Positions 1 through 6,012 of a stretch of 9,418 nucleotides of DNA are shown in pieces. The stretch covers positions 1 through 9,418 of the forward strand of contig CANGIH010000066.1 in the NCBI GenBank assembly GCA_947453875.1, written 5' to 3'. Position numbers and translations under genes: made by a program. Position 1 is the first letter of the stretch, and every line of letters begins with the position of its first letter. The DNA is from Planctomycetaceae bacterium. Its GTDB lineage: Bacteria; Planctomycetota; Planctomycetia; Pirellulales; UBA1268. The notes beneath the pieces are model-generated. The model was given only the letters and a program-made list of their open reading frames with translations, was not told the DNA's origin and did not search any database.

Positions 1-220
1 CGACCATCTTCAGGGCGACGAGCCGGCCGAGCGATTTGTCGCGGGCCTTGTAGACCACCCCCATCGTGCCGCGGCCGAGCTCCTCGAGGATCTCGAAGCC
101 GATGATCTCGGCGAACCGTTTTCGGGACCCGCTCGGCTTCCCATCGGACCCTTCCCTGGAACGCGGCGGGAAAACGGTCGCGGGATCGTGGTCGTCGATT
201 GGCTGGTCACTTTCCGCCAT
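1..220 (-). CDS. Ser/Thr protein kinase, N-terminal fragment (runs off left edge)
   Basis: The reading frame opens at ATG 220-218 and stays open for 73 codons to the window edge, so the gene is incomplete here. A polar leader of about 35 residues (MAESDQPIDDHDPATVF...) precedes the start of a Hanks-type kinase domain. The glycine-rich ATP loop GRGTMGVV is at residues 49-56 (GxGxxGxV) and the VALK lysine of the VAIK motif is at residue 71. A GGGGGGAG Shine-Dalgarno-like run lies just upstream of the ATG. The catalytic loop, any transmembrane segment and any C-terminal sensor domain are outside the window. Large PknB-like kinase families are typical of planctomycetes. It lies 233 bp downstream of the ABA4-like gene on the same strand and probably has its own promoter. 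The kinase assignment is firm; the substrate and any link to the polyketide genes are unknown. Confidence 0.87.
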   Translation of the reverse strand, partial: MAESDQPIDDHDPATVFPPRSREGSDGKPSGSRKRFAEIIGFEILEELGRGTMGVVYKARDKSLGRLVALKMV

Positions 221-453
221 CGTTGACTCCCCCCTGGCGTGTCGTTCGGAGAAGAGTATCGCGCGTCGCCGCCTGCGATGCGAGCAACTGGTGAACCACC
301 AGCAGCCTCCGCCGTCGCCTCCCTGTGTGCCCTCTTCCCAGCGGTTGAGGTCACGGCCAGACGAGTAAAATGTCGAACTCGAAAGGAAGTGGGGTGGCCC
401 CCCGCGGGGAAAGGGTGGCGCCGACGCCATACGGGCTCGGGCATCGACCGCCG
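221..453. other. Intergenic region between ABA4-like gene and kinase
   Basis: No convincing gene on either strand. On the minus strand it would hold the 3' end of the ABA4-like transcript and the kinase promoter. Small palindromes are visible: CTGGTG-AAC-CACCAG at 288-302, and CCCCGCGGGG within the G/C-rich run near 399-408. Neither is followed by a T-tract, so I do not call a terminator. No -35/-10 pair is clear enough to report. Confidence 0.5.
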
Positions 454-891
454 TCAGTCATCGATCGAGACTTTTCGGGCGAGCATCGTCCGAGCCCCGA
501 GGTGGAGCAGGAACCCGATCGGCCCGAGGAGAAACGTGAGCAGCAGGCTCGCGGATCGGATCGGCCAGGGGATCCGCAATCGTATTGAGTCGCGGGCAAT
601 CCAGGCCCCGACCCACATGTCGAAGACGAGGTAGTGGGTCCACGCCGCGGCAAACACCCAGTCGTCGGCGAAGGCGCTCCGCAATCCGGAGATCGTGCCG
701 AGATCACCCGGTGGCGTGCCGCCTGCGGCGAGCCTCCAAAGGATCACGGTCGCGTAGGCGGCCGCCAGCCCCGCAGGCAGGATCACCGCGCAGAGGAGCC
801 CCGAGATGCGTCTGTTCCCGGGGAGGACCAGCAGCGTCATCCATCCGATCAGGGCAACGGTGTTTGTGATGCGGAAAAACTGTTCGGCCAT
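454..891 (-). CDS. ABA4-like (DUF4281) small integral membrane protein
   Basis: A 145-residue, very hydrophobic protein with about four membrane segments, roughly residues 5-24, 31-53, 80-99 and 112-132. The third segment holds WTHYLVFDMWVGAWIARD, which resembles the conserved W-x-HYLxFDxxVGxWixxD signature I associate with the ABA4-like family. The fourth segment (LLLTFLLGPIGFLLHL) also fits that family. ABA4 in plants is needed for neoxanthin formation; the bacterial homologues have no established reaction. Length agrees with bacterial members, which lack the plant transit peptide. The start is ATG 891-889 with only a weak upstream purine run (GGGATAAG). It is the fifth minus-strand gene downstream of the type III PKS, 103 bp after the UbiG-like gene, so co-transcription is plausible but unproven. 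Family assignment rests on remembered motifs; function is unknown. Confidence 0.75.
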   Translation of the reverse strand: MAEQFFRITNTVALIGWMTLLVLPGNRRISGLLCAVILPAGLAAAYATVILWRLAAGGTPPGDLGTISGLRSAFADDWVFAAAWTHYLVFDMWVGAWIARDSIRLRIPWPIRSASLLLTFLLGPIGFLLHLGARTMLARKVSIDD

Positions 892-994
892 CGCGGCAGC
901 TTATCCCAAAGTGTCGGCCGCGGTGAACAACGCCGCTCTGCCGGTCTTGTGGAAACCGAAACTGATCCCCGTGTCGGGTTGTTTCGAGGGCATT

Positions 995-1717
995 TCATTC
1001 TCCGGCCTGCGCCGTGGCCGCGTTTGTGCGGGCGTGGCCCGCGTACATGATCAGCACCGTGGGCAGCCAGCCGAATGTGAAGTCGAGGCGCCGGTCGAGT
1101 CCGAGGGGGCCGATGCCGACGAGCGGACCGACGCTCAGTCCGCGCGAGACGAGTTTGGAAGCGAGCTCGGAAGGCTTCAGGAATTTCGCCGGATCGTGCG
1201 TGCCCCGCGGCAGCAACCGCAGGACCCCCTCGCCAATGGAGACGACGACGAAGGCCGCGAGCATCGTGCGGTTGATCGTGTCGAACAGGAACAAGCCGCC
1301 GGGCTTGAGCACGCGGGCGATCTCGTCGAGCACCTGGTCGATGTCGGCGACATGCTCCAGAACGTCCACGCAGACGACGCAGTCGACACTGCGATCGGCG
1401 AGGGGTATCGCCTCGCCGCTGCCGACGCGGTAGTCGATCGCCAGCCCTCCCGCGACGGCGTGGGCCCTGGCGGCGGCGACCGCCGCATCGACGGGGTCGA
1501 CGCCGATGACGTTCGCTCCCCGCCTCGCCAGCGCCTCCGCCATGAAGCCGCCGCCGCATCCCAGATCGAGCACGGTTTTGCCCTGCCAGCTGCCGACGAC
1601 CTGGTCGAAATGCGACAGTCGCGCCGGCACGAGGTTCTGCAGGAGACGCAGGAACCGCTGTGACCCATCCCACCAGTGGGCGGCGTGGGTGTGGTAGATG
1701 GAGAGGTCGTTTCGCAT
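995..1717 (-). CDS. UbiG-like SAM-dependent O-methyltransferase
   Basis: A 240-residue class I methyltransferase. Motif I, VLDLGCGGG, is at residues 49-57, followed by the acidic strand-2 end NVIGVD (about 69-74). A post-motif CVDVLEHV and an LKPGGLFLFDTINRT segment follow. The N-terminus (MRNDLSIYHTHAAHWWDG) and the DTINRT stretch match the UbiG/Coq3 family, which O-methylates catechol-type hydroxyls on ubiquinone precursors. A planctomycete would not be expected to make ubiquinone by the proteobacterial route, and the gene follows type III PKS, ACP and ketosynthase genes on the same strand. I therefore infer O-methylation of a phenolic lipid made by this cluster. ATG at 1717-1715 is chosen; an adjacent TTG at 1720 is also in frame. 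No strong Shine-Dalgarno is visible. A 120-bp gap with no gene separates it from the ketosynthase. Confidence 0.85.
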   Translation of the reverse strand: MRNDLSIYHTHAAHWWDGSQRFLRLLQNLVPARLSHFDQVVGSWQGKTVLDLGCGGGFMAEALARRGANVIGVDPVDAAVAAARAHAVAGGLAIDYRVGSGEAIPLADRSVDCVVCVDVLEHVADIDQVLDEIARVLKPGGLFLFDTINRTMLAAFVVVSIGEGVLRLLPRGTHDPAKFLKPSELASKLVSRGLSVGPLVGIGPLGLDRRLDFTFGWLPTVLIMYAGHARTNAATAQAGE

Positions 1718-1840
1718 CAAGCGTGTCGGGAACGAGGTCTGCGGCCGGCTGCGACGACGATAGACGGCGAGGACGGCGGCGGCAAACGATGGGGGCTGGT
1801 GTTCGCGCCCGCGGGGCGATGCTTCCTCGGGAACGCCGCT

Positions 1841-3202
1841 TTATGTCACGGCCTGACGCATCACGACCGCCGCATTGTGCCCGCCAAAGGCCGACGACTG
1901 CGAGACCGCCCAGGCGAGCCGGGCATCGGTCGACCGCCGGGCGAAGTTCAGCGGCCGCACCGGATTCTCCAGGTTCACGCAGCCGTGCACCCTCTGATCC
2001 CGCAACGACAGGGCGGTGATCGCTGCCTCGATCGCTCCGCTCGCGCCGAGGCAGTGGCCAGTGAGCGATTTCGTTGCGCTCACGAGCGGCCGCGAGCCGT
2101 AGAGCCGCTCGATGACGGCCGATTCGACCTCGTCGTTGGCGACCGTGCCTGTCCCATGGGCGTTGACGTAGTCGACGTCTCCCGGGCCGATCCCGGCATC
2201 GGCGAGCGCTGCGCCGATGGTCCGCGACAGCTGCTCTCCCGCCGGGTCCATGATCATCATGCTGTAGGCGTCAAACGACTCGCCATACCCGACGATCTCG
2301 GCCTGGATCCGGGCGCCCCGGCGGCGGGCATGCTCCCATTCCTCGCAGATGAGCACCCCCGCGCCCCCTTCCGCCAGGAGGAATCCCGTGCGGCCGCGGT
2401 CGAACGGACGGTTTGCGGTCTCCGGACGATCGACCATGGACGCCAGTGTCTTGGCGGTGTCGAACGCCCTGAACACGCCGCCAAACGGGTCGCCGACGAA
2501 CTCCGCTCCGCCGCAGAGGACCATGTCGGTGTCGCCGCCGCGGATCGAGCGGAGAGCGTGGCCGACCGCGGCCGTCCCGGCGGCGCAGGCAACCGCGCAC
2601 GTGGCGTTCGGCCCCCGCAGGGAATAGCGTATGCCGAGCGTGGCCGACACCGCGTTCGGCATGATCATCGACACCGCGAACGGGTTGAACCGCCTGGGAA
2701 GCGACGCGAGCAGCGTATCGAGGGCGTCCGTGGCGGGATCCAGGGCTTCGGGCTCGCCACGCGATTTGAGCGGTTGAACGGGCCCGAGCAGATGGCTGTT
2801 TTGAGCAATGATCAGCGTTGTGATTCCGCCCACGGCAGTGCCCATGAAGACGCCAGCCCGATCACAATCGATTCCCGCCAGCCGCCAGATACCGCGCTTC
2901 GCGTCCGCCAGCGACGCTTCCAGCCCGGCGTCGGCCAACGCTTCGCCAGCCGCGACGACCGCGAGCATGGCCGCCCTGTCGAGCCGCATCGCCTCGAGCG
3001 ACGTGATGCCCGCCGCCTCGAAGTCCACCTCCGGCAGCGGCGCCCAGACGGTCGATTGGAATCCGTTCCATCGCAGCCAATGGTCGGGAATCGGCGCGAC
3101 CGCCGCCCGACCCGTGAGGCAGGCATCCCAGCACTCGGCCGCCGAGCCGCCCACGGGCGACACCATGCCGATGCCGGTGACCGCGACCCGCCGTCGGCTC
3201 AT
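1841..3202 (-). CDS. Beta-ketoacyl-ACP synthase II-type ketosynthase (FabF-like)
   Basis: A 453-residue thiolase-fold condensing enzyme. The N-terminus VAVTGIGMVSPVG is typical of FabF. The nucleophilic Cys206 lies in CAVACAAGT, His349 in NAHGTGT, Lys378 in SATKSLTGH, and His383 in the same motif. The spacing from Cys to the two His residues (143 and 177) is close to that of E. coli FabF, so the enzyme should be active. It is about 40 residues longer than FabF; the extra length lies mainly upstream of the active Cys, around residues 130-175. The start codon overlaps the stop of the ACP gene (ATGA, 3202-3199), implying translational coupling and a dedicated partner. It would extend or load an acyl chain on that ACP, probably for the adjacent type III PKS. 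No ketoreductase, dehydratase or acyltransferase lies nearby, so housekeeping enzymes would have to supply those steps. A chain-length-factor role is unlikely because Cys206 is present. Confidence 0.92.
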   Translation of the reverse strand: MSRRRVAVTGIGMVSPVGGSAAECWDACLTGRAAVAPIPDHWLRWNGFQSTVWAPLPEVDFEAAGITSLEAMRLDRAAMLAVVAAGEALADAGLEASLADAKRGIWRLAGIDCDRAGVFMGTAVGGITTLIIAQNSHLLGPVQPLKSRGEPEALDPATDALDTLLASLPRRFNPFAVSMIMPNAVSATLGIRYSLRGPNATCAVACAAGTAAVGHALRSIRGGDTDMVLCGGAEFVGDPFGGVFRAFDTAKTLASMVDRPETANRPFDRGRTGFLLAEGGAGVLICEEWEHARRRGARIQAEIVGYGESFDAYSMMIMDPAGEQLSRTIGAALADAGIGPGDVDYVNAHGTGTVANDEVESAVIERLYGSRPLVSATKSLTGHCLGASGAIEAAITALSLRDQRVHGCVNLENPVRPLNFARRSTDARLAWAVSQSSAFGGHNAAVVMRQAVT

Positions 3203-3474
3203 GAGAGCGTCTGCTCACCGATCCGCAGTCTGACTTGGTCGACGACCTCCCCGACCGTGGTAAGCCTGGCGGCATCCTCGTCGGAAATCTTGCCGTTGAA
3301 CTCGCGCTCGAGCGCCATCACCAGCATCACCGCGTCGACCGAGTCGGCCCCGAGATCCTCACGGAGCCGGCTGGTGGCCGGGACGTCATCGGATTCGAGC
3401 GCGAGCACATCGCGGATCACCGCGATCACCCGCGCTGCTACGTCTGCGGAGGAGGGGAATGCCGGGTCCGTCAC
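3199..3474 (-). CDS. Acyl carrier protein
   Basis: A 91-residue acyl carrier protein. The phosphopantetheine-attachment serine is Ser45 in LGADSVDAVML, equivalent to the DSLDTVEL motif of AcpP. The surrounding acidic helices (REDLGADS, ALEREFNGKISDEDA) fit a four-helix ACP. I chose the GTG start at 3474-3472: GGAGG lies 5 nt upstream (3484-3480), and the protein then begins directly with helix I. An upstream in-frame ATG at 3528 would place the start at the edge of a 12-bp hairpin and add 18 unrelated residues, so I reject it. The stop codon overlaps the ketosynthase start (ATGA), which points to a cognate ACP/ketosynthase pair. The holo form would carry the fatty starter or intermediates. 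It is unlikely to be the housekeeping AcpP, because the context is a type III PKS and no fab genes flank it. Confidence 0.92.
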   Translation of the reverse strand: MTDPAFPSSADVAARVIAVIRDVLALESDDVPATSRLREDLGADSVDAVMLVMALEREFNGKISDEDAARLTTVGEVVDQVRLRIGEQTLS

Positions 3475-3479
3475 GCCTG

Positions 3480-3484
3480 CCTCC
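3480..3484 (-). promoter_or_regulatory. Strong Shine-Dalgarno that fixes the ACP start
   Basis: GGAGG on the minus strand, 5 nt before the GTG at 3474. It directly follows the TTTTT tract of the upstream hairpin. It therefore sits just outside the terminator-like structure and remains available to ribosomes on any transcript that reads through or starts nearby. Confidence 0.75.
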
Positions 3485-3526
3485 AAAAAGCGAAGGTTCC
3501 CTGCACTTCGGAGCGGGAACCTTCGC
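3485..3526 (-). terminator. Intrinsic-terminator-like hairpin between type III PKS and ACP genes
   Basis: On the minus strand the arms GCGAAGGTTCCC (3526-3515) and GGGAACCTTCGC (3501-3490) pair perfectly over 12 bp. They enclose a 13-nt loop that contains a potential small TCGG mini-hairpin. The stem is followed at once by TTTTT (3489-3485), then by the ACP Shine-Dalgarno. This has the form of a Rho-independent terminator read in the direction of the PKS operon, and no such T-tract exists in the other direction. It would reduce transcription from the PKS into the ACP and ketosynthase genes, giving unequal dosage, or act as an mRNA-processing or stability element. The structure is plainly visible; its activity is inferred. 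Confidence 0.75.
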
Positions 3527-3573
3527 ATCTTACACCCTGCGCGAACGCCAGTCGATCGCTCGCTGCGTCCGTT

Positions 3574-4737
3574 TCAGACCACCCGCACGACCATCGCCGT
3601 AGCCGTGAGGCCCGGTCCAAATGCGAGACTGACGACCCGCGTACCCTTTTGGACGTCGGGGTCGCGCAGGATGTGATCCCAGATGTGGGGCACCGTGGCC
3701 GAGCTCTTGTTGCCCCCTTCGCGGAGCGCATCCTTGCTTCGCGATATCTGGTCCTTCGAGAGCCGCAGGCAGCTGCCGACAAGGTCGACGATCGCCGGCC
3801 CGCCGGGATGGATCACCCAGAGGATGTCCCCCTTGTCGGACCGCAGGTCGAGGCCGGCGTCTCGCAGCAGGGTGCCGATGAACTCCTCCACGTGCGCGGC
3901 GATGAGCCGTGGCACGTCGACTGAAAGCGTCATCTCGAATCGGTTGACGATCGGCCTCCAGGTCATGGCTTCCAGGGAATTCGGGATGGTGGTGTCCGCA
4001 TACCGGATCACCGCGAGGCCGCGGCCGCCGCGCTCCCGGAACGCGTCGTCCGTGTATGCCGAATAGCGGATGAAGCCGTCGGCAAAGAGGCTGTCGCAGA
4101 TGATGTGCGAGGCATCGAGGCAGTCGGGCGCCACGTGAATCGAGCAGATTTCGGTGTGCGCGATGTCGACCCGCCCGCCGGCCCGCGCCAGCCCGCTCCC
4201 CGCCGCCGCCAGGGAGCCGGCGGCCATCCGCACCGCCGGGAACGCGCCGTAGCAGCCCTGGTGGTAGCAGTGGCTGACGGTCGTGCCGCACCACTTCCTG
4301 TCGGAAACCAGTTCTTGCACCGGACTGGGCAGCCGGTAGCCGGTCGTGGTGACGTGGATCACCTCGCCCGGAACGTCGTGGGGATCGGGATACATCTTCT
4401 CGAGCGCCGCCCGAGCATGTTCCCGGAAGATCCCCAGCCGGGCATCGATGTCGGCTCCGCCGGCCTTTCCCGGAAAAAGGCGGGTAAAGGGAATGGTGGA
4501 GAAATCAATGTCGGCGGGGTCCTTGGCCGCCTCCGCGTCAGGCAGAACCGTTATCCGCCGGGACTCAATGTGCTTCGGGGAAACGCAGTACTTCTCCCAC
4601 GCCGCCCGGATAGTGCCCGGCGCTGCATTCGACCCGGCCACGAACTCGGCGAAGCGAATCGATATTTCCCGGAGCTTTTCCTGCTTCACCAGTTCGGTCA
4701 GGTAGACCGGCCGGAAATCGGACAGCACGAAACCCAT
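3574..4737 (-). CDS. Type III polyketide synthase (chalcone synthase-like)
   Basis: A 387-residue chalcone/stilbene synthase-fold enzyme. The triad is visible: nucleophile Cys162 in HQGCYGAFPAVR, His310 in VIHPGGPAI and Asn343 in GGNKSSATVP, with C-terminal GFGPG-type loop LAFGPGLTA at about 371-379. Type III PKSs condense a CoA- or ACP-bound starter with malonyl-CoA and cyclise the chain to resorcinols or pyrones. Bacterial members with fatty starters make alkylresorcinols and alkylpyrones. The segment after Phe218 (LFADGFIRYSAY) differs from the usual GDGAAA run, so the cavity may be unusual. The frame stays open to 4923, but that 62-residue extension is unlike the family; ATG 4737 gives normal length and an AGGT just upstream. 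It heads the minus-strand series ACP, ketosynthase, UbiG-like, ABA4-like. A divergent ICMT-like gene starts about 440 bp away. KAS III is excluded by the GGNKSSA and HPGGPAI motifs. Confidence 0.9.
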   Translation of the reverse strand: MGFVLSDFRPVYLTELVKQEKLREISIRFAEFVAGSNAAPGTIRAAWEKYCVSPKHIESRRITVLPDAEAAKDPADIDFSTIPFTRLFPGKAGGADIDARLGIFREHARAALEKMYPDPHDVPGEVIHVTTTGYRLPSPVQELVSDRKWCGTTVSHCYHQGCYGAFPAVRMAAGSLAAAGSGLARAGGRVDIAHTEICSIHVAPDCLDASHIICDSLFADGFIRYSAYTDDAFRERGGRGLAVIRYADTTIPNSLEAMTWRPIVNRFEMTLSVDVPRLIAAHVEEFIGTLLRDAGLDLRSDKGDILWVIHPGGPAIVDLVGSCLRLSKDQISRSKDALREGGNKSSATVPHIWDHILRDPDVQKGTRVVSLAFGPGLTATAMVVRVV

Positions 4738-5179
4738 GCGACCTGCGCCTGCGACCTTCGTCGGCTTGGGGAACCCATGATCTGCCGTCGCCTCGCTGGC
4801 CACCGCAGGGCTGTCATCCGTGCCATTGGATTGGAGAGTACGCCATCCGCAGACGCGATGCAAAAACTTCCGGGGCTGACGGATTGCCACCGCGAGTTCA
4901 GCCGAGGGGCGATCCCGGTGCACCGTCGAAGCCCGGCAACGGCCGGAAGGTCGGTCTCGAACGGCATGGCGGGCTCCGCTCGTTTTCGCCGGACGAATGC
5001 CGAACCGGCCATTTCGGCTTACGGCAGGCGACGTGTCTTGCTCATTTCAATCGACGTCTCGACATCCACCGCTCCGCTGCCATCGGGTAGAGTACGGCAG
5101 TCGAGCCCGAGCCCTCCGAAGCATCCGGATGACACTGCGTCGCACCGTCCCCTCTCTCTCAGCCAGGAGCACCGCGGGG
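4738..5179. promoter_or_regulatory. Divergent intergenic region between type III PKS and ICMT-like genes
   Basis: About 440 bp with no convincing gene. It must carry the promoters for the minus-strand PKS series and for the plus-strand methyltransferase/oxidoreductase series unless either is internal. The in-frame extensions of both neighbours (PKS back to 4923; ICMT-like back to 4997 or 5129) are low-complexity Arg/Ser/Pro translations and look non-coding. An octamer AGAGTACG occurs at 4835-4842 and again at 5089-5096 in the same orientation; two copies are too few to call an operator. No regulator gene lies in the visible cluster. Confidence 0.45.
4835..4863 (-). promoter_or_regulatory. Possible sigma-70-like promoter for the PKS operon
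   Basis: On the minus strand TTGCAT (4863-4858) and TACTCT (4840-4835) are separated by exactly 17 bp. Transcription would start near 4828, giving a 5' leader of about 90 nt before the PKS ATG. Each hexamer matches the consensus at only about three of six positions, so this is a candidate only. Confidence 0.2.
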
Positions 5180-5962
5180 ATGGGCAGATTATTCGGAATC
5201 GCCTTCGGGCTGGCGACGCAGGCGCTGTTTGCCTTCACGGTCTGGCACCTGTTCTGGTTCCTGAAGGGGCCGCCGCCGGACGACCTGCGGGCATCGCCCC
5301 TCGGGCTCGCCGCGGCACTCGGCATCGACGCACTGCTGGCGCTGTCGTTCGTCGTGCCGCACAGCGTGTTCCTCCTGCCGTCGGTGCGGCGCAGGCTCGT
5401 ATCGGCCGGCCTGTACGGGCCTTTCTACGGTTGCTTCTACTGCGTGGTCACCTGTGCCGTGCTGCTGCTGACGATCCTCTGCTGGCAGCCCACCAGCGTG
5501 GTGGCTTGGCGCTGGGCCGCGCCCTTCGACCGAGTCGTGTCGGCCGCGTTCGCTGCGTCGTGGGTCGCGCTCATCTACAGCCTTGCCCTCACGGGCCTGG
5601 GCTGGCAGACCGGCTGGACGCCCTGGTGGCACTGGGCCCGCGGCCTTCCGCAGCCGAAGCGGGGGTTCGTCGAGCGGGGGGCCTACCGTTTCCTGCGGCA
5701 TCCGGTCTACCTGAGTTTCCTGGGGCTGATCTGGTTCACGCCCGTTGTCCCGCTCGACCGCGTCGTCCTGATCGCCGTCTGGACGGCGTACATCTTCGTC
5801 GGCAGCGTGCTCAAGGACGGCCGCTTGGTGCACTTCATGGGCGACACCTATCGCGAGTATCAGACCCGCGTGCCGGGGTATCCGGTCGTCGGGTTCGGCC
5901 CGCTGGGACGGATCCCGCCGCGACTGACGGCGGCGGTTCGAGCGACTCGCCCAGGGGTGTAA
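5180..5962 (+). CDS. NnrU/MddA/isoprenylcysteine methyltransferase-like membrane methyltransferase
   Basis: A 260-residue polytopic membrane protein with about five or six segments (roughly 5-28, 42-66, 79-102, 118-140 and a helical hairpin at 175-210). The C-terminal catalytic signature of the ICMT superfamily is present: RHPVYLSF at 173-180, then DGRLVHFMGDTYREYQTRVP at about 213-232. The N-terminal half has VVPHSVFLLPSVRRRL, like the QHSVMARPxFKxWW motif of NnrU and the methanethiol S-methyltransferase MddA. Such enzymes use SAM to methylate small or lipophilic substrates at the membrane. ICMT-family partners of type III PKSs (BpsB, SrsB) O-methylate alkylpyrones or alkylresorcinols, so the same role is inferred here; DMS-forming MddA activity is an alternative. 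ATG 5180 is preferred because AGGAG lies 10 nt upstream; ATG 5129 is in frame but lacks one. The stop TAA overlaps an AAGGAG Shine-Dalgarno for the next mini-ORF. Confidence 0.8.
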   Translation: MGRLFGIAFGLATQALFAFTVWHLFWFLKGPPPDDLRASPLGLAAALGIDALLALSFVVPHSVFLLPSVRRRLVSAGLYGPFYGCFYCVVTCAVLLLTILCWQPTSVVAWRWAAPFDRVVSAAFAASWVALIYSLALTGLGWQTGWTPWWHWARGLPQPKRGFVERGAYRFLRHPVYLSFLGLIWFTPVVPLDRVVLIAVWTAYIFVGSVLKDGRLVHFMGDTYREYQTRVPGYPVVGFGPLGRIPPRLTAAVRATRPGV

Positions 5963-5973
5963 GGAGTTTCCGA

Positions 5974-6012
5974 ATGGGGCGCACCGTTGGCCGCACTATC
6001 CTTTTGTCATGA
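5974..6012 (+). CDS. 12-codon mini-ORF coupled to the FAD oxidoreductase gene
   Basis: AAGGAG at 5961-5966, overlapping the stop of the ICMT-like gene, stands 7 nt before ATG 5974. That is an ideal ribosome-binding arrangement. The frame encodes MGRTVGRTILLS and ends in TGA at 6010-6012, which overlaps the ATG of the oxidoreductase gene as ATGA. The oxidoreductase ATG has no Shine-Dalgarno of its own, so ribosomes finishing this peptide could re-initiate there. The peptide has no recognisable motif; a coupling leader is the likely role. It could also be a chance frame. Confidence 0.4.
   Translation: MGRTVGRTILLS

Noticed and set aside
1676..3676. Very long plus-strand open frame (666 codons) opposite the ketosynthase and ACP
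   Set aside because: It is antisense to genes with clear catalytic motifs. Its translation is Arg/Pro/Ser-rich with no recognisable domain, as expected from a shadow frame in GC-rich DNA.
4738..4923. N-terminal extension of the type III PKS by 62 residues
   Set aside because: The extra residues have no resemblance to the family, and the enzyme has normal length from ATG 4737.
5088..5093. TAGAGT as a -10 box for the plus-strand operon
   Set aside because: No acceptable -35 lies 16-18 bp upstream (TCCACC at the expected place).
4105..6012. 635-codon plus-strand open frame spanning the PKS 5' half and the ICMT-like gene
   Set aside because: It is antisense to the type III PKS and out of frame with the membrane methyltransferase. 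Only its last 13 codons coincide with the mini-ORF reported separately.
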